From a bacterium (GTDB lineage Bacteria > Planctomycetota > Planctomycetia > Pirellulales > Pirellulaceae): a stretch of DNA of 64,000 nucleotides. The DNA is taken from the NCBI GenBank assembly GCA_016124445.1, contig WGNR01000001.1, positions 124,001 to 188,000 of the forward strand. Direction: 5' to 3'. Made by a program: the position numbers and the translations under genes. Shown here piece after piece: positions 41,100-51,451 of this stretch. Each line of letters starts with the position of its first letter. The first letter of the stretch is position 1. Under the pieces are notes generated by a model. That model did not search any database, was not told the DNA's origin, and worked only from the letters and a program-made list of their open reading frames with translations.

Positions 41100-43316
41100 T
41101 TACGAAAGCCGTTTCTGGAATCGCATCACGCTGAGAGAAATCACCGTCAGTCCGCATAGAATCAGCCCGACGACCGAGGGAATCAAATCCCACAGGTCCG
41201 CTGCACGAAGGACGATGCCGCGCAAGATCTCGATAAAGTAGGTCACGGGTATCGCGAACGTGATCAGGTAAATCGGCAGCGGCATTTCGCTGCGGGGGAA
41301 CATAAAACCTGAGAGCAGCACCGACGGCAACATGATGATGAACGCGAGCTGCACCGCGGCCAACTGCGTGTTGGCGACCGTCGACACAAACAGCCCCAGC
41401 CCCAGCGAACAGACCATGAACAGCATCGAAAGCACCAGCAAAAGCGGAACGCTGCCGTTGATGGAAACGCCGAACGCGTAGATCATTACCGACATCACGA
41501 TCAGCAGTTCGACAAACCCGATCATCGCGTAGGGAAACAGCTTCCCCAGTAAAAGCCCCATCCGTCCAACCGGCGTGACGAACAACTGCTCCAGCGTGCC
41601 TAGCTCGCGTTCACGGACGATGGCAAACGACGTCAGGAACAGCGTCACCAGTTGCAGAATGATCCCAATCAGGCCCGGCACAAAGAAATGGGCGCTATCC
41701 AGATCCGGGTTGTAAAGCAGCCGCGGCCGCACATCGATCGGCAACGCAACCTCACCGTTTTGCGAGCGGGCCGGCGCTATTTGCATCGCATCGTCGAATT
41801 GGCTCGTTCTGCCCAATGAGAGATTCAATCCCAAGAGCCCGGCCGTGCTCTGAGCGGTCGTCGCTACCTGCGAATCGCTGCCGTCGATCAACACCTGGAC
41901 TTCGACCTGTTCTCCGCGCAGCAATCGATCGGAGTAGTAAGGAGGAATCCGCAGCCCCACTTTGGCACGGCCAGAGGTAATGGCCCGATGAAATGATTCG
42001 TCGTCGTAGACTTGCTCTAAGAGCTGGAACTTGCGTGTGTTGACGAATGACGACACCAAATCTCGCGAATGCTGCCGACCATCCAGATCAAGAACCACCA
42101 TCGGGATATGCTCGATCTTGATGTTGATCGCGTATCCGAAAATGATCGTCTGCATCACCGGGACGACCAGCATAAAAAACAACGTGATCGGTTGCCGGCG
42201 AATGTGATAGAACTCTTTCACCAGCACGGCCCACAAGCCAGAGAGGGGATTGCCTGGTTTGCGTTTTGGTTTCTTGCGGGGCTGAGGTTCGGGCGACTGT
42301 TTTTCCGGTGAAGGTGGTTCTCCGTTACCGGCCAGCTTGCTTGCCAGTTTTTCCTGCAGTTCGCCTCCTCCCTCTTTATCGGCGTCGGCCGTCAACGTGA
42401 CGAACACATCTTCCAAGGAAGGCGGTATCGGCCGTAGCTCGATCTTTTCGTCCTGGATACCCAAATGCTGCTTCAACGTCTCAGGCGACACACTGTCTTC
42501 AAGCAACAGGTGCAACGTCTCGCCAAACAGCGTCGCATCGCGAACGCCTGGCTGATTTCGCAGGTGCGATAGATGCTCAGCCGCTCTCGCAATACGCAGT
42601 TCAAATCGGCGAGTTCCTTCAGGTGTAATCTGCGGCAATTGCTTCAACTGTTCCGGCTTGCCAAGAATCAGTAGCCGAGACTCGTATAAATACCCCACGT
42701 CGGTACAACGTTCCGCTTCGTCCATGTAGTGGGTCGTAACCACCAGGGTGACGCCGCGGCCTGACAGCTCGAACAACAGGTCCCACAAGTGACGCCGCGC
42801 GACCGGGTCGATGCCGGCAGTCGGTTCGTCCAGAAAGAGCAAATCAGGCTCGTGAATCAACGAACAAGCCAACGCCAACCGCTGCTTCCATCCACCTGAA
42901 AGGTTACCGGCCAGGACGTCGATGTACTCGTCGATCCCGGTTAGCTCCATCACCGCCTTTTTACGCTCGGCCAAACGCTTCGAATCTAAACCGTAGATAC
43001 GCCCGTAGAAGTCGAGGTTCTCGTTGACCGACAAATCGGTGTACAAGCTGAAATGTTGCGACATGTACCCGACGCGCGACTTGATACTTTCCGATTCGAT
43101 ATAGGCATCGCGACCTAGCACAATCGCTTCACCGTCGCTGGGGGGCAGAATCCCCAGCATCATACGAATCATGGTCGACTTGCCGCTTCCATTGGGACCG
43201 AGCAGCCCGAAGATCGCCCCTCGGCGAACTTGCAGGCTGACGTCGCGCACCGCCACGAATTCGCCGAAGCGCCGCGTCAGGTGCCGAACGTCGATAACCG
43301 GATCGGTCTCGCTCAT
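41100..43316 (-). CDS. ABC transporter, fused ATPase and ABC-2 permease
   Basis: 738 aa. Residues 1-~310 are an ABC ATPase: Walker A G-P-N-G-S-G-K-S (40-47), signature L-S-G-G-W-K-Q (139-145), Walker B L-L-F-L-D-E-P (159-165) and the H-loop T-T-H-Y-M-D. After a Lys/Pro-rich linker (~330-360), the C-terminal half is an ABC-2 permease with one N-terminal helix, a large extracytoplasmic domain and about five C-terminal helices. This YhhJ/YbhF-like exporter works with the HlyD protein encoded immediately upstream (four-base overlap). Substrates of such systems are drugs, lipids or polymers. Confidence 0.92.
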   Translation of the reverse strand: MSETDPVIDVRHLTRRFGEFVAVRDVSLQVRRGAIFGLLGPNGSGKSTMIRMMLGILPPSDGEAIVLGRDAYIESESIKSRVGYMSQHFSLYTDLSVNENLDFYGRIYGLDSKRLAERKKAVMELTGIDEYIDVLAGNLSGGWKQRLALACSLIHEPDLLFLDEPTAGIDPVARRHLWDLLFELSGRGVTLVVTTHYMDEAERCTDVGYLYESRLLILGKPEQLKQLPQITPEGTRRFELRIARAAEHLSHLRNQPGVRDATLFGETLHLLLEDSVSPETLKQHLGIQDEKIELRPIPPSLEDVFVTLTADADKEGGGELQEKLASKLAGNGEPPSPEKQSPEPQPRKKPKRKPGNPLSGLWAVLVKEFYHIRRQPITLFFMLVVPVMQTIIFGYAINIKIEHIPMVVLDLDGRQHSRDLVSSFVNTRKFQLLEQVYDDESFHRAITSGRAKVGLRIPPYYSDRLLRGEQVEVQVLIDGSDSQVATTAQSTAGLLGLNLSLGRTSQFDDAMQIAPARSQNGEVALPIDVRPRLLYNPDLDSAHFFVPGLIGIILQLVTLFLTSFAIVRERELGTLEQLFVTPVGRMGLLLGKLFPYAMIGFVELLIVMSVMIYAFGVSINGSVPLLLVLSMLFMVCSLGLGLFVSTVANTQLAAVQLAFIIMLPSVLLSGFMFPRSEMPLPIYLITFAIPVTYFIEILRGIVLRAADLWDLIPSVVGLILCGLTVISLSVMRFQKRLS

Positions 43317-44449
43317 TTCCCTTCCTTCACCGGGACAAGCGAAACATCGACCGTCATCCCAGGTCGCAGTTGGCCGATCGTTTCTTTCAGTTCAACCTTA
43401 ATGCGGTACACAAGCTTCTCGCGGTCTTTCAAAGTCTGCACGTTGCTGGGCGTAAACTCTGCTTGACGCGAGATGAAGACCACCTTGCCGAGGAATTCTT
43501 CGTCTCCCAGCCCGTCGACTTTCACCGTCAGGATGTCTCCCACGGCGATGGCGTGCAGATTTTGCGGAACGTAGCAGCGAACCCACAGATCTTCCTGATC
43601 GATCACCGACATCACCGGCGCGTTGGGGGCAACAAGGTCACCGGGCCGTAGATCGAGCGATTCGACAAAGCCGTTGACCGGGCTAACGATCTTCAGTTCC
43701 TTTTGCTGCTGGTGAATAACGGCGACAGCAGCCTGGGCGGCATCCCTGGCGGCTTTTGCCTGGGCGATATCTTCTTTGCGATATCCGTTTTTCATCAACT
43801 CCCAGGCCGCTTTCGCCTGGCTTACCTGCGCTTCGGCCTGGCGGATTTCCTCTTCCCGGGTGCCTGCTTCCAGAAGGTCGAGTTCCTGTTGCCGAACCAT
43901 TAGATCGGCCTGCGTTGCTTCCAATTGCTTGCTGGCAACGTCGAAATCCTGCCTTGAAATCGTCTTCTTCTCAAACAGAATCACGCTGCGCGAGAAGTTC
44001 TCTTTGGCCAACACCAACTCGGCCCCGGCTCTGTCCAAGCGACCTTTGGCCGCTGCAATCTCCTGGGGACGCGGTCCATTTTTGAGCTGATCGAGATAGG
44101 CCTGATTCTGGCGATACTTGGCTTCCGCCTCGGCGATTTCTTCAACGCGGTAGCCAGAGACAAGCCGTTGATAGTCGGCCTCGCGTTGGGCCAACGTATC
44201 GACCGCTTCCTGCTCGCGCTGCACGAGATCGTAAGGTTCCAATTCGACCAGCAATTGCCCCTCGGCGACCGGCTGACCTTCGTCAACCAGGACCGATTTG
44301 ACCCGACCGCCGACGCGCGAACCGATCCGGATTTCGTAGGTTTCCAAAAACCCGGAGACAACTTCAGGCTCTGGGATCAATTGGCTGTAGGCAACCAGGC
44401 CACCCAAGGCCAACACAATTAAGCCGATTACGATTGCTCGCGTGAACAT
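43313..44449 (-). CDS. HlyD/EmrA-type periplasmic adaptor protein
   Basis: 378 aa from ATG 44449; a TTG at 44479 would add ten residues. One N-terminal helix (V-I-G-L-I-V-L-A-L-G-G-L-V) anchors it in the inner membrane. The lipoyl half-motifs (I-G-S-R-V-G-G-R-V-K-S-V and I-V-S-P-V-N-G-F-V-E-S-L) flank a long coiled coil (~80-250) with repeated E-I-A-E-A-E-A-K and D-I-A-Q-A-K-A-A-R segments. A beta-barrel domain and the R-P-G-M-T-V-D-V membrane-proximal strand follow. It links the fused ABC exporter to an outer-membrane channel. First gene of the pair. Confidence 0.93.
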   Translation of the reverse strand: MFTRAIVIGLIVLALGGLVAYSQLIPEPEVVSGFLETYEIRIGSRVGGRVKSVLVDEGQPVAEGQLLVELEPYDLVQREQEAVDTLAQREADYQRLVSGYRVEEIAEAEAKYRQNQAYLDQLKNGPRPQEIAAAKGRLDRAGAELVLAKENFSRSVILFEKKTISRQDFDVASKQLEATQADLMVRQQELDLLEAGTREEEIRQAEAQVSQAKAAWELMKNGYRKEDIAQAKAARDAAQAAVAVIHQQQKELKIVSPVNGFVESLDLRPGDLVAPNAPVMSVIDQEDLWVRCYVPQNLHAIAVGDILTVKVDGLGDEEFLGKVVFISRQAEFTPSNVQTLKDREKLVYRIKVELKETIGQLRPGMTVDVSLVPVKEGK

Positions 44450-44684
44450 GAACGCGGGACTTTCAGGCGATGATGACAACTCTCGAGGAACAAGTCAGCG
44501 TCCCTCCATTCTAACTAGATCGTCGCGGAGGTCACCCGGAGTCAGCCCGGTTCGCAGGCAATTGATCCCTCGGAAAAACTCCCCCAGGTGGCAAACTTGA
44601 TTGATTCCGGGAAGCGGAAGTGGGATATTGCAGTCGCTAAACCCGCCTACTCTTTCGGTATCCTCGACCGGAGCTTATTCAACC

Positions 44685-47600
44685 ATGCCTGCGTTTCGTG
44701 CTTCTCTATTGGCCTTATTTCTCTTAGCAATCTCAACTTCCCCGCTTTTCGCCGAATTGAAAGTTGGTGCGGCGGTGGTCGATGTCACGCCGGAAACTTT
44801 CCCGGTGCTGATCAACGGCGGGTTTCTGCCGCGAAAGGGGGAGCCGAAGGACATCCACGCCCGAGCGATCGTGCTGGACGATGGAAACACGCGGATTGCC
44901 CTCGTCGTGACCGATAGCTGCATGATGCCGAAAGATCTGCTCGATAGTGCCAAGCAGTTGGCGGCCCAGCGTTCACAGATTCCCGCGGACCACATGCTCA
45001 TTTCAGCGACGCATACCCATACCGCTCCTTCGTCGATGGGGGCTTTGGGAACCGATGCCGATCCGACTTATGTGCCGTACCTGCGGATCAAGCTGGCCGA
45101 AGCAATTCTGCAAGCCGAAAAGAACCTCGCGCCGGCTCAAGTTGGCTGGGGCACGATCGATGCCAACCAGTTCACGGCGTCGCGGCGATGGATTCTTCGC
45201 CGGGGTCAGGAGCGTGAAGATCCCTTCGGCGTCATGTCGGTACGAGCCAGCATGCATACGGCCAAAAACAATATGGCCAACGTCATTGGTCCATCGGGAC
45301 CGGAAGATCCCGATCTGTCGGTCATTTCGTTCCAGACACCGGAAGGCAAACCAATCGCGCTGCTCGCCAACTTCTCGATGCACTATTACAGCGGTGGCGG
45401 AGCAGCCGACTATTTCGGGGCCTATTGCCGCAAGCTGGAGGAAGATCTCGGCAGCGATGCTGACAAGGATCACCCGTTCGTGGCGATCATGTCGCATGGC
45501 TGCAGCGGGGATATCTGGCGTTACGATTACAGCGACGGCACGACGCAGACTTTCGATGGCTTCGTCGACGGCATGGTCGCCAAGACGAAGCAGGCAATCG
45601 ATTCCATCGAGTACCAACGCGACGCCCCACTGGCGATGGCCGAAAAACGCATGACGCTGAACTATCGCGTTCCCAGTGAAGAGCGTCTGGCCTGGGCGAA
45701 GAAAGTCATGGAAGAAATGGGAGACCGTCCCTTGAAAACGGCCTCCGAAGTCTATGCCCGCGAACAGATCATCCTGCACGAGCGGCAGTCGACGGAGATT
45801 GTGGTGCAAGCCATCAAGGTCGGTTCGATCGCGATCGCCAGTACGCCGAACGAAACTTACGCGCTTAGTGGCCTGAAGATCAAACGCCGTAGTCCGTTTG
45901 AGCACACCATGGTGATCGAACTGGCCAACGGTGGCGACGGTTATATTCCTCCGCCGGAGCAACATTTGCTGGGTGGCTACAACACCTGGGCGGCTCGTTC
46001 GGCTGGCCTGGAAGTTCAAGCCGAGCCAAAGATTGTCGAGGCCGACATCCAGCTGCTGGAAAAGGTTTCCGGCCAACCTCGCCGCAAATCGCTTCCGCCC
46101 TCCAGTAAGATGGCCGAAACCATTGGCAAACTGAAGCCAATTCGGTATTACCCGCTGGACGATATGGAAGGCCCCCAGGCCGAAGATTTCTCGCCTGCCA
46201 ACAAGCCGGCAACCTACGAAGATGGCGTCGTCTTCTATTTACCAGGGGCGGATGGCCCGGCCCTTTCGACGGCAGACAATCTGAATCGAGCCGCACAGTT
46301 TGTCGATGGGCGTGTTGTGGCTCAGATCGACGAGCTTCACGAGAGGGCAACCTTCAGCCTGTGGATCTCGAACGGGCTCGATCTGGACGCCCAGCCGATC
46401 GCCGGCTGGTTTCTTTCGGCGGGCTTTAACGTGGGTGTCGCCGGCAAGGGAGAGCATGCCGGTCAGTTGATCGTGCAAACCCAAAAGGACGGACCGCTTC
46501 AGTATGGCAAAACCAAACTCGATCGCTGGTCCTGGGCCCCAGTGACCGTCGTTCGTAGCGGTACGGACCTGCGAGTTTATGTGAACAACAAGCTGGACAT
46601 CGAAGCCAAGGTTGCCGCCGATTTAGCGATGAACGAGGTTTTCATCGGCGGAAGCTCCAGCAATCAGGACAACTGGCAAGGACGAATCGATGAAGTCGCG
46701 ATCTTCGATCGTGTATTGACTCCGCCCCAAATCGCCACGCTACAAGACGACGGCCACGCCGATCAGGCAGACAACTCGGCGAAACTGAGTGCTGAAGATC
46801 GAACCAAGGGGGGACGACATTGGGTCGATGATCCGACGCCTGCCCCAAGGTCGCCCGAGGAGGAACTGGCATCCTTTCAAATCGAGCCAGGCTACCACGT
46901 GGAACTGGTCGCCGCCGAACCGCTGGTGATGGATCCGGTGGCAATTGCTTTCGATATCCAAGGCAGAATGTTCGTCGCCGAGTACAGCGACTATCCGATC
47001 GGACCGAGCGATCCAAACGCCGATCCGTTATCGCGGATTGTCATGCTGGAAGACACCAACGGCGACGGGCAAATGGATAAGCGAACGGTCTTCGCCGACA
47101 AGCTGACGTTCTGTCACAGCCTGATTCCCTATATGGGCGGCGTATTGGCTTGTGCTCAATCCGAATTGATTCTGCTGCAAGATACCAACGGCGACGGCGT
47201 GGCGGACGATCGCGAAGTATTATTCCAAGGCTTTCAACCAGCCCACGCTCAAATGCAAATTGGCTGTCCTCGCTGGGGCCTCGATAATCGCATCTACTTG
47301 AATTACGGCATCGGCAAAATCACGAGTGTTGGCCAGACCAAACCAACTTCGATTCCACGAACCGAATTCTGGTTCGATCCAGTGACCTGGAAGTTTGGTT
47401 CCGCCAGCGGTACCGGTCAGTACGGCAACACGATCACGCGCTGGGGCGACCGTCTTTTCAGTACGAATCGAAACCCGATCATGACCGTCACGATGTCCGC
47501 CGAAGATGCGGCTCGCAATCGGTTTGCTCCGATCACCAATGTGAAGTACGACGTCGCTCCTTCTGGTGGCGACAGCAAGGTGTTCCCGCTGATCGCGATG

Positions 47601-49628
47601 AAAAGCAATTGGCTTTCGCACGCAGGCACACATACGTCGGCCTGTGGAACGACTGCCTACGTGGGAGACCAGCTTGGCCCGAAGATGATCGATAGCGTAT
47701 TTGCCTGCGAACCGATCGGGCATCTGGTCACGCGATCGATCGTCAAACGGGATGGCACCCGGCTGATATCAACGCGAGCCCGCGAAGATGCCGACTTCCT
47801 GGCAGCGACCGATTCGTGGTTCCGTCCGGCGAGCCTGGCCAATGGCCCCGACGGCAATTTGTACCTGGCCGACATGTACCGGTTGTGGGTCGAACACCCA
47901 AAGTTCCTTCCACCAGAAATCGCCGCTAAGCTCGATTGGCGTGCCGGTGACGATCGTGGCCGCATCTGGCGAATTGTCCCTGACGACAAATCGAAATCTC
48001 CCGCGTACACACCTCCAAAAGATATCGCCGAAACGGTAGCGATGCTCAACAGCACCAATGGCTGGCAGCGCCGCACGGCCCAGCAGTTTCTGGTGGAAAC
48101 TCAACAGAAAGAAGCTGCCCCTGCACTGACAACTTTGGCCACTGGCGCGGACTTGCCGCTGACACGTCTGCATGCATTCTGGACGCTCGAAGGCTTGGGC
48201 AAACTTCAAGCCGCCACGATCGAGCACGCTTTGAATGACAAGCACCCGGAAGTCAGGGCGTCAGCCGTTCGTCTTGCTGCCCGGCATTGGGACCAGTCGC
48301 CCGAATTGCTTCCGCTGGCAATGAAGCACGTCGATGATGAATCGACCTGGGTACGTTTCCAACTAGCATTGGCTCTCGGAAACACGAACGCACCAACCAA
48401 AGTTGTCACGCTGGCCAAGCTGGTTCAAAGCGACGGACAGGACGAAGCATTCGCCGACGCGATCATCACCGCTTCGGAAACATGCGCCGTAGGCATCCTG
48501 CAAGATAGCCAAGCCGTGCTGGCCGAGCGAACCGCGATTGCCCGGCGATTGGCGAAAGTGGTTGGGGCCCGCGGTGAAGCGTCGGACTCGAAGGCTGTCC
48601 TACAGCTTGCGCTTCAACAAAAACCGATCGCAGCGGAACTGGCGATCTTGCGGGGACTGGCGGAAGGTTGCGGTAGTTCCAAGAAGTTCAACACGCTGAT
48701 CGAACAAGTTGACGGCGCCGAATCCTCGATTGCCAAAGGTCTGACGCGAACCGCCGAAAACGAATCGCAGCCTCCCCACATTCGCAGTAGTGCCGTCTGG
48801 TTGCTTCGTTTTGCCAACCTGGCTGGCGACGAACTGTTTGTTTCGCTTTGCAATCCGCGTCAGCCGTTGGTGGTGCAGCAAGAAGCAATCGCGGCCCTGG
48901 TTGCTCCATTGACGAAACCGCGAGAGACGCAACTGAGTGAGCTTTGGCCCGACTTGGAACCTGCCGCCCGCGACGCTGCGATTTCGCTGTTGCTTAAACG
49001 AAGCGACGGCGCCGACTTCATCCTCAGCGGCATCGAGCAAGGGCGAATCCCACGCTCGTCACTCAGTTTGGACCAACAGGCCAAGCTTCGTGCGATCGCC
49101 AGTCCGGAACTTCGCAAGCAGGTCGAACAGATCCTTGGCAAACCAGCCAATACCGATCGTATGGCCGTCATCGACAAGTACGCCGAAGTATCGCATACGA
49201 TCGGCAGCGCCCCGATGGGCCGGGGAATCTTCCTGAAGAACTGTGCCAAATGCCATACGCCGGCCGAGCCGGGAAAAGAGAGCATCGGACCTGACCTGGC
49301 TGATTCACAAAACCGGGCCCGGGAAGCGCTGCTGTTCGACATCCTCAATCCCAGCGGCAAGGTCGAGCCGAAGTATCTTGCCAGCCAGGTCCTGACGACC
49401 AGTGGCCAGGCCTACAGCGGCATCATCGTCCACGAGTCGCCGCAATCGATCTTGCTGCAGATGGCCGACGGCAAGACGCAAGAGATCGTCCGGGCCGACA
49501 TCGATACGATGCAAACCAGCGATCGCTCACTCATGCCCGATGGCATGGAGAAAGAGATCTCGCACGAACAGATGGCCAACCTAATCGAGTTCCTGAAGTC
49601 ACCGTTACCGAAGACTTCCACGCCTTAG
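44685..49628 (+). CDS. Giant secreted PVC-type dehydrogenase with ceramidase-like, LamG, HEAT and cytochrome c parts
   Basis: 1647 aa from ATG 44685, which starts a clean signal peptide (L-L-A-L-F-L-L-A-I-S). Order of parts: ~22-460 a neutral/alkaline ceramidase N-terminal-like domain (V-D-V-T-P-E, S-A-T-H-T-H-T, S-H-G-C-S-G-D); ~510-690 a LamG/concanavalin-like domain; ~728-1120 the beta-propeller of PVC-type membrane-bound dehydrogenases (L-V-A-A-E-P-L-V-M-D-P-V-A); ~1125-1480 HEAT-like repeats; and a c-type heme site C-A-K-C-H near residue 1519 with a C-terminal heme-binding domain. It should act outside the cytoplasm in polymer or polyol oxidation. The ceramidase-like and LamG fusion at the front is unusual. 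Confidence 0.85.
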   Translation: MPAFRASLLALFLLAISTSPLFAELKVGAAVVDVTPETFPVLINGGFLPRKGEPKDIHARAIVLDDGNTRIALVVTDSCMMPKDLLDSAKQLAAQRSQIPADHMLISATHTHTAPSSMGALGTDADPTYVPYLRIKLAEAILQAEKNLAPAQVGWGTIDANQFTASRRWILRRGQEREDPFGVMSVRASMHTAKNNMANVIGPSGPEDPDLSVISFQTPEGKPIALLANFSMHYYSGGGAADYFGAYCRKLEEDLGSDADKDHPFVAIMSHGCSGDIWRYDYSDGTTQTFDGFVDGMVAKTKQAIDSIEYQRDAPLAMAEKRMTLNYRVPSEERLAWAKKVMEEMGDRPLKTASEVYAREQIILHERQSTEIVVQAIKVGSIAIASTPNETYALSGLKIKRRSPFEHTMVIELANGGDGYIPPPEQHLLGGYNTWAARSAGLEVQAEPKIVEADIQLLEKVSGQPRRKSLPPSSKMAETIGKLKPIRYYPLDDMEGPQAEDFSPANKPATYEDGVVFYLPGADGPALSTADNLNRAAQFVDGRVVAQIDELHERATFSLWISNGLDLDAQPIAGWFLSAGFNVGVAGKGEHAGQLIVQTQKDGPLQYGKTKLDRWSWAPVTVVRSGTDLRVYVNNKLDIEAKVAADLAMNEVFIGGSSSNQDNWQGRIDEVAIFDRVLTPPQIATLQDDGHADQADNSAKLSAEDRTKGGRHWVDDPTPAPRSPEEELASFQIEPGYHVELVAAEPLVMDPVAIAFDIQGRMFVAEYSDYPIGPSDPNADPLSRIVMLEDTNGDGQMDKRTVFADKLTFCHSLIPYMGGVLACAQSELILLQDTNGDGVADDREVLFQGFQPAHAQMQIGCPRWGLDNRIYLNYGIGKITSVGQTKPTSIPRTEFWFDPVTWKFGSASGTGQYGNTITRWGDRLFSTNRNPIMTVTMSAEDAARNRFAPITNVKYDVAPSGGDSKVFPLIAMKSNWLSHAGTHTSACGTTAYVGDQLGPKMIDSVFACEPIGHLVTRSIVKRDGTRLISTRAREDADFLAATDSWFRPASLANGPDGNLYLADMYRLWVEHPKFLPPEIAAKLDWRAGDDRGRIWRIVPDDKSKSPAYTPPKDIAETVAMLNSTNGWQRRTAQQFLVETQQKEAAPALTTLATGADLPLTRLHAFWTLEGLGKLQAATIEHALNDKHPEVRASAVRLAARHWDQSPELLPLAMKHVDDESTWVRFQLALALGNTNAPTKVVTLAKLVQSDGQDEAFADAIITASETCAVGILQDSQAVLAERTAIARRLAKVVGARGEASDSKAVLQLALQQKPIAAELAILRGLAEGCGSSKKFNTLIEQVDGAESSIAKGLTRTAENESQPPHIRSSAVWLLRFANLAGDELFVSLCNPRQPLVVQQEAIAALVAPLTKPRETQLSELWPDLEPAARDAAISLLLKRSDGADFILSGIEQGRIPRSSLSLDQQAKLRAIASPELRKQVEQILGKPANTDRMAVIDKYAEVSHTIGSAPMGRGIFLKNCAKCHTPAEPGKESIGPDLADSQNRAREALLFDILNPSGKVEPKYLASQVLTTSGQAYSGIIVHESPQSILLQMADGKTQEIVRADIDTMQTSDRSLMPDGMEKEISHEQMANLIEFLKSPLPKTSTP

Positions 49629-49792
49629 GCTTCGTTTATTAAATAGCTCGTCGGTCCGAGGGCACGCGAGACGCTCCGCTGGCAAGGAGGGCGAAGCAGG
49701 CGAATCCACTAGATTCGTCGATGCAGCACGACGCCGACCAGCGGCTGCGGTCTCGCTGGCCGAAACCAGAGCGATTTAATAAACGGAGCCTA
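49626..49792. repeat. Palindromic element (167 bp) between two convergent stop codons
   Basis: TAGGCTTCGTTTATTAAAT (49626-49644) and ATTTAATAAACGGAGCCTA (49774-49792) are inverted repeats matching at 18 of 19 positions. Inside them GCGAGAC...GCTGG pairs with CCAGC...GTCTCGC. The first three bases are the TAG stop of the PVC gene, and the last three are the TAG stop of the kinase gene on the other strand. The whole can fold as one long hairpin in either transcript. It may be a small mobile element or a bidirectional transcript end. Confidence 0.8.
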
Positions 49793-51451
49793 GTGTGGCG
49801 CCATCAACTTTCGATACGCCATCTGATCTTCGTACATTTTGCGGAAGATCTTGTACTTTGCCTCGTGATAGCCCTGGGTTGTGCCGGTCGCTGGCTGCAA
49901 GATCTGGTCAACGCCGCTCATGGTTGACATCGCTTCCAACAGGTCGGTCTTTTCGCCGGAGGCAACCGCCCCCAGCATGGCGGCGCCCAGCAGAACGGAC
50001 TCCGGCTCTTTCGACAAAACGACCCGGCAGCCGGTGATGTCGGCATGCTCGCGAAGGAAGATCGGATTCTTCGTTCCGCCGCCGCACGCAAAGATCGTAT
50101 CGATGCGATACCCTTTTTCGTTCATCACTTCGATGATATGCCGGGTACCGTAGGCAATTGACTGAATCGTCGCCAGGTACAACTTCGCCAGGTCGTCCAA
50201 CGATGCCGAAAGGGTCAATCCGCAGATCATCCCTTTCAGCGTTGGATCGGCAAACGGAGAACGATTGCCGTGGAAGTAAGGACTCACATGCAGATCTTTG
50301 GTCAACGAGGCAGGCACCTTTCGCCCCTTGGCCAGCGTCTCCAAGCGTTCGTTGAGCACCTCGTAAACACTCTTGCCGCTGGCCCGGGAAGCTTCGATCA
50401 ACTTGGGGGTTGCCCCGTGATTCTGGATGATGAAATCGATCAGGAAGCCGGTCGCGGACTGGCCTCCTTCGGTTAGCCAGCGACCAGGAATCATCGCCGA
50501 ATAGTACGGTCCCCAGATGCCTGAGATGTAACGAGCGTTCGCGGAAGTCGCCATGTGGCAACTCGAGGTACCGCCGATCAGGGCCAGACGATGATCCAGT
50601 TCGGCCGGATCGAGCGTCTTGTGGTCGAGCGTCGCGCCGATCATGCCGATCCCGCCGGCATGGGCATCGATGATCGAAACACCGACCGCGGTTCCTTCCG
50701 GTATCCGCAGTTCGCTGGCGGCCTGAGCCGAGACGCCATTGCCGATCGCCTCGCCCATGGGCCGAACCGTTTGGCCGACGCGGCGGAAGTCTTCCTCTGC
50801 CAGATCGCCCAGGCCAATCGAATGAAAGAAACTCGCATCCCACCCGGCCGCTTCTGCGCCGTCGGCGGCTTGCCCCAAGTAGGTCCATTTGCAAACGGTA
50901 CTGCACAGCGAACGCGTTTCGTCGCCGGTCGCACGGTAGGTCAGGTAATCGGGCAAATCGAAAAACTTGCCAGCCTTCTTCCAAGACGCCGGCATGTTTT
51001 CTTTGAGCCACAATAGCTTAGGCGTCTGCATCTCAGGCGAGATCGCATCGCCGACATACTTCAGCACGTCATGCTGGCCCTCGTTGATTCGCCGGGCCTG
51101 ATCGGACGCACGATGATCCATCCAGACCATCACGTTCTGATCGTCCGATCCGCTGGGACTTACCGTAACGGGATGCCCTTCGTCATCGGTCACGACCAGC
51201 GAACAGGTCGCATCGAAGCCAATGCCGGCGATCTCCGCTGGATCGACTCCTGAGCTACTGGTCGCTTGACGTACCGCCAGGCAAGCGGCCTGCCAGATGT
51301 CGTGCGAAGAGTGCTCGACAAAGTCAGGCTTGGGATGAAACAGCTTGATCGGGTGAACGGCCGAGCCAAGCATCTTCCCTTCGGCATCGAAGACCCCAGC
51401 ACGGGCACTTCCGGTACCAACATCGACGCCAATGAAGTAACGCTCGCTCAT
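49790..51451 (-). CDS. FGGY-family pentulose kinase (D-ribulokinase-like)
   Basis: 553 aa. The N-terminal phosphate-binding motif [15 protein letters not shown], the G-I-G-F-D-A-T-C-S segment, W-M-D-H-R-A and the late A-C-G-G-G-T-K-N-P phosphate loop are FGGY signatures. A G-G-T-S-S-C-H-M segment and the overall length match the YpCarbK/D-ribulokinase branch. It phosphorylates a ketose with ATP in the cytoplasm. Its start overlaps the stop of the isomerase-like gene by four bases, so product flow from isomerase to kinase is likely. Exact sugar not decidable. Confidence 0.88.
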   Translation of the reverse strand: MSERYFIGVDVGTGSARAGVFDAEGKMLGSAVHPIKLFHPKPDFVEHSSHDIWQAACLAVRQATSSSGVDPAEIAGIGFDATCSLVVTDDEGHPVTVSPSGSDDQNVMVWMDHRASDQARRINEGQHDVLKYVGDAISPEMQTPKLLWLKENMPASWKKAGKFFDLPDYLTYRATGDETRSLCSTVCKWTYLGQAADGAEAAGWDASFFHSIGLGDLAEEDFRRVGQTVRPMGEAIGNGVSAQAASELRIPEGTAVGVSIIDAHAGGIGMIGATLDHKTLDPAELDHRLALIGGTSSCHMATSANARYISGIWGPYYSAMIPGRWLTEGGQSATGFLIDFIIQNHGATPKLIEASRASGKSVYEVLNERLETLAKGRKVPASLTKDLHVSPYFHGNRSPFADPTLKGMICGLTLSASLDDLAKLYLATIQSIAYGTRHIIEVMNEKGYRIDTIFACGGGTKNPIFLREHADITGCRVVLSKEPESVLLGAAMLGAVASGEKTDLLEAMSTMSGVDQILQPATGTTQGYHEAKYKIFRKMYEDQMAYRKLMAPH

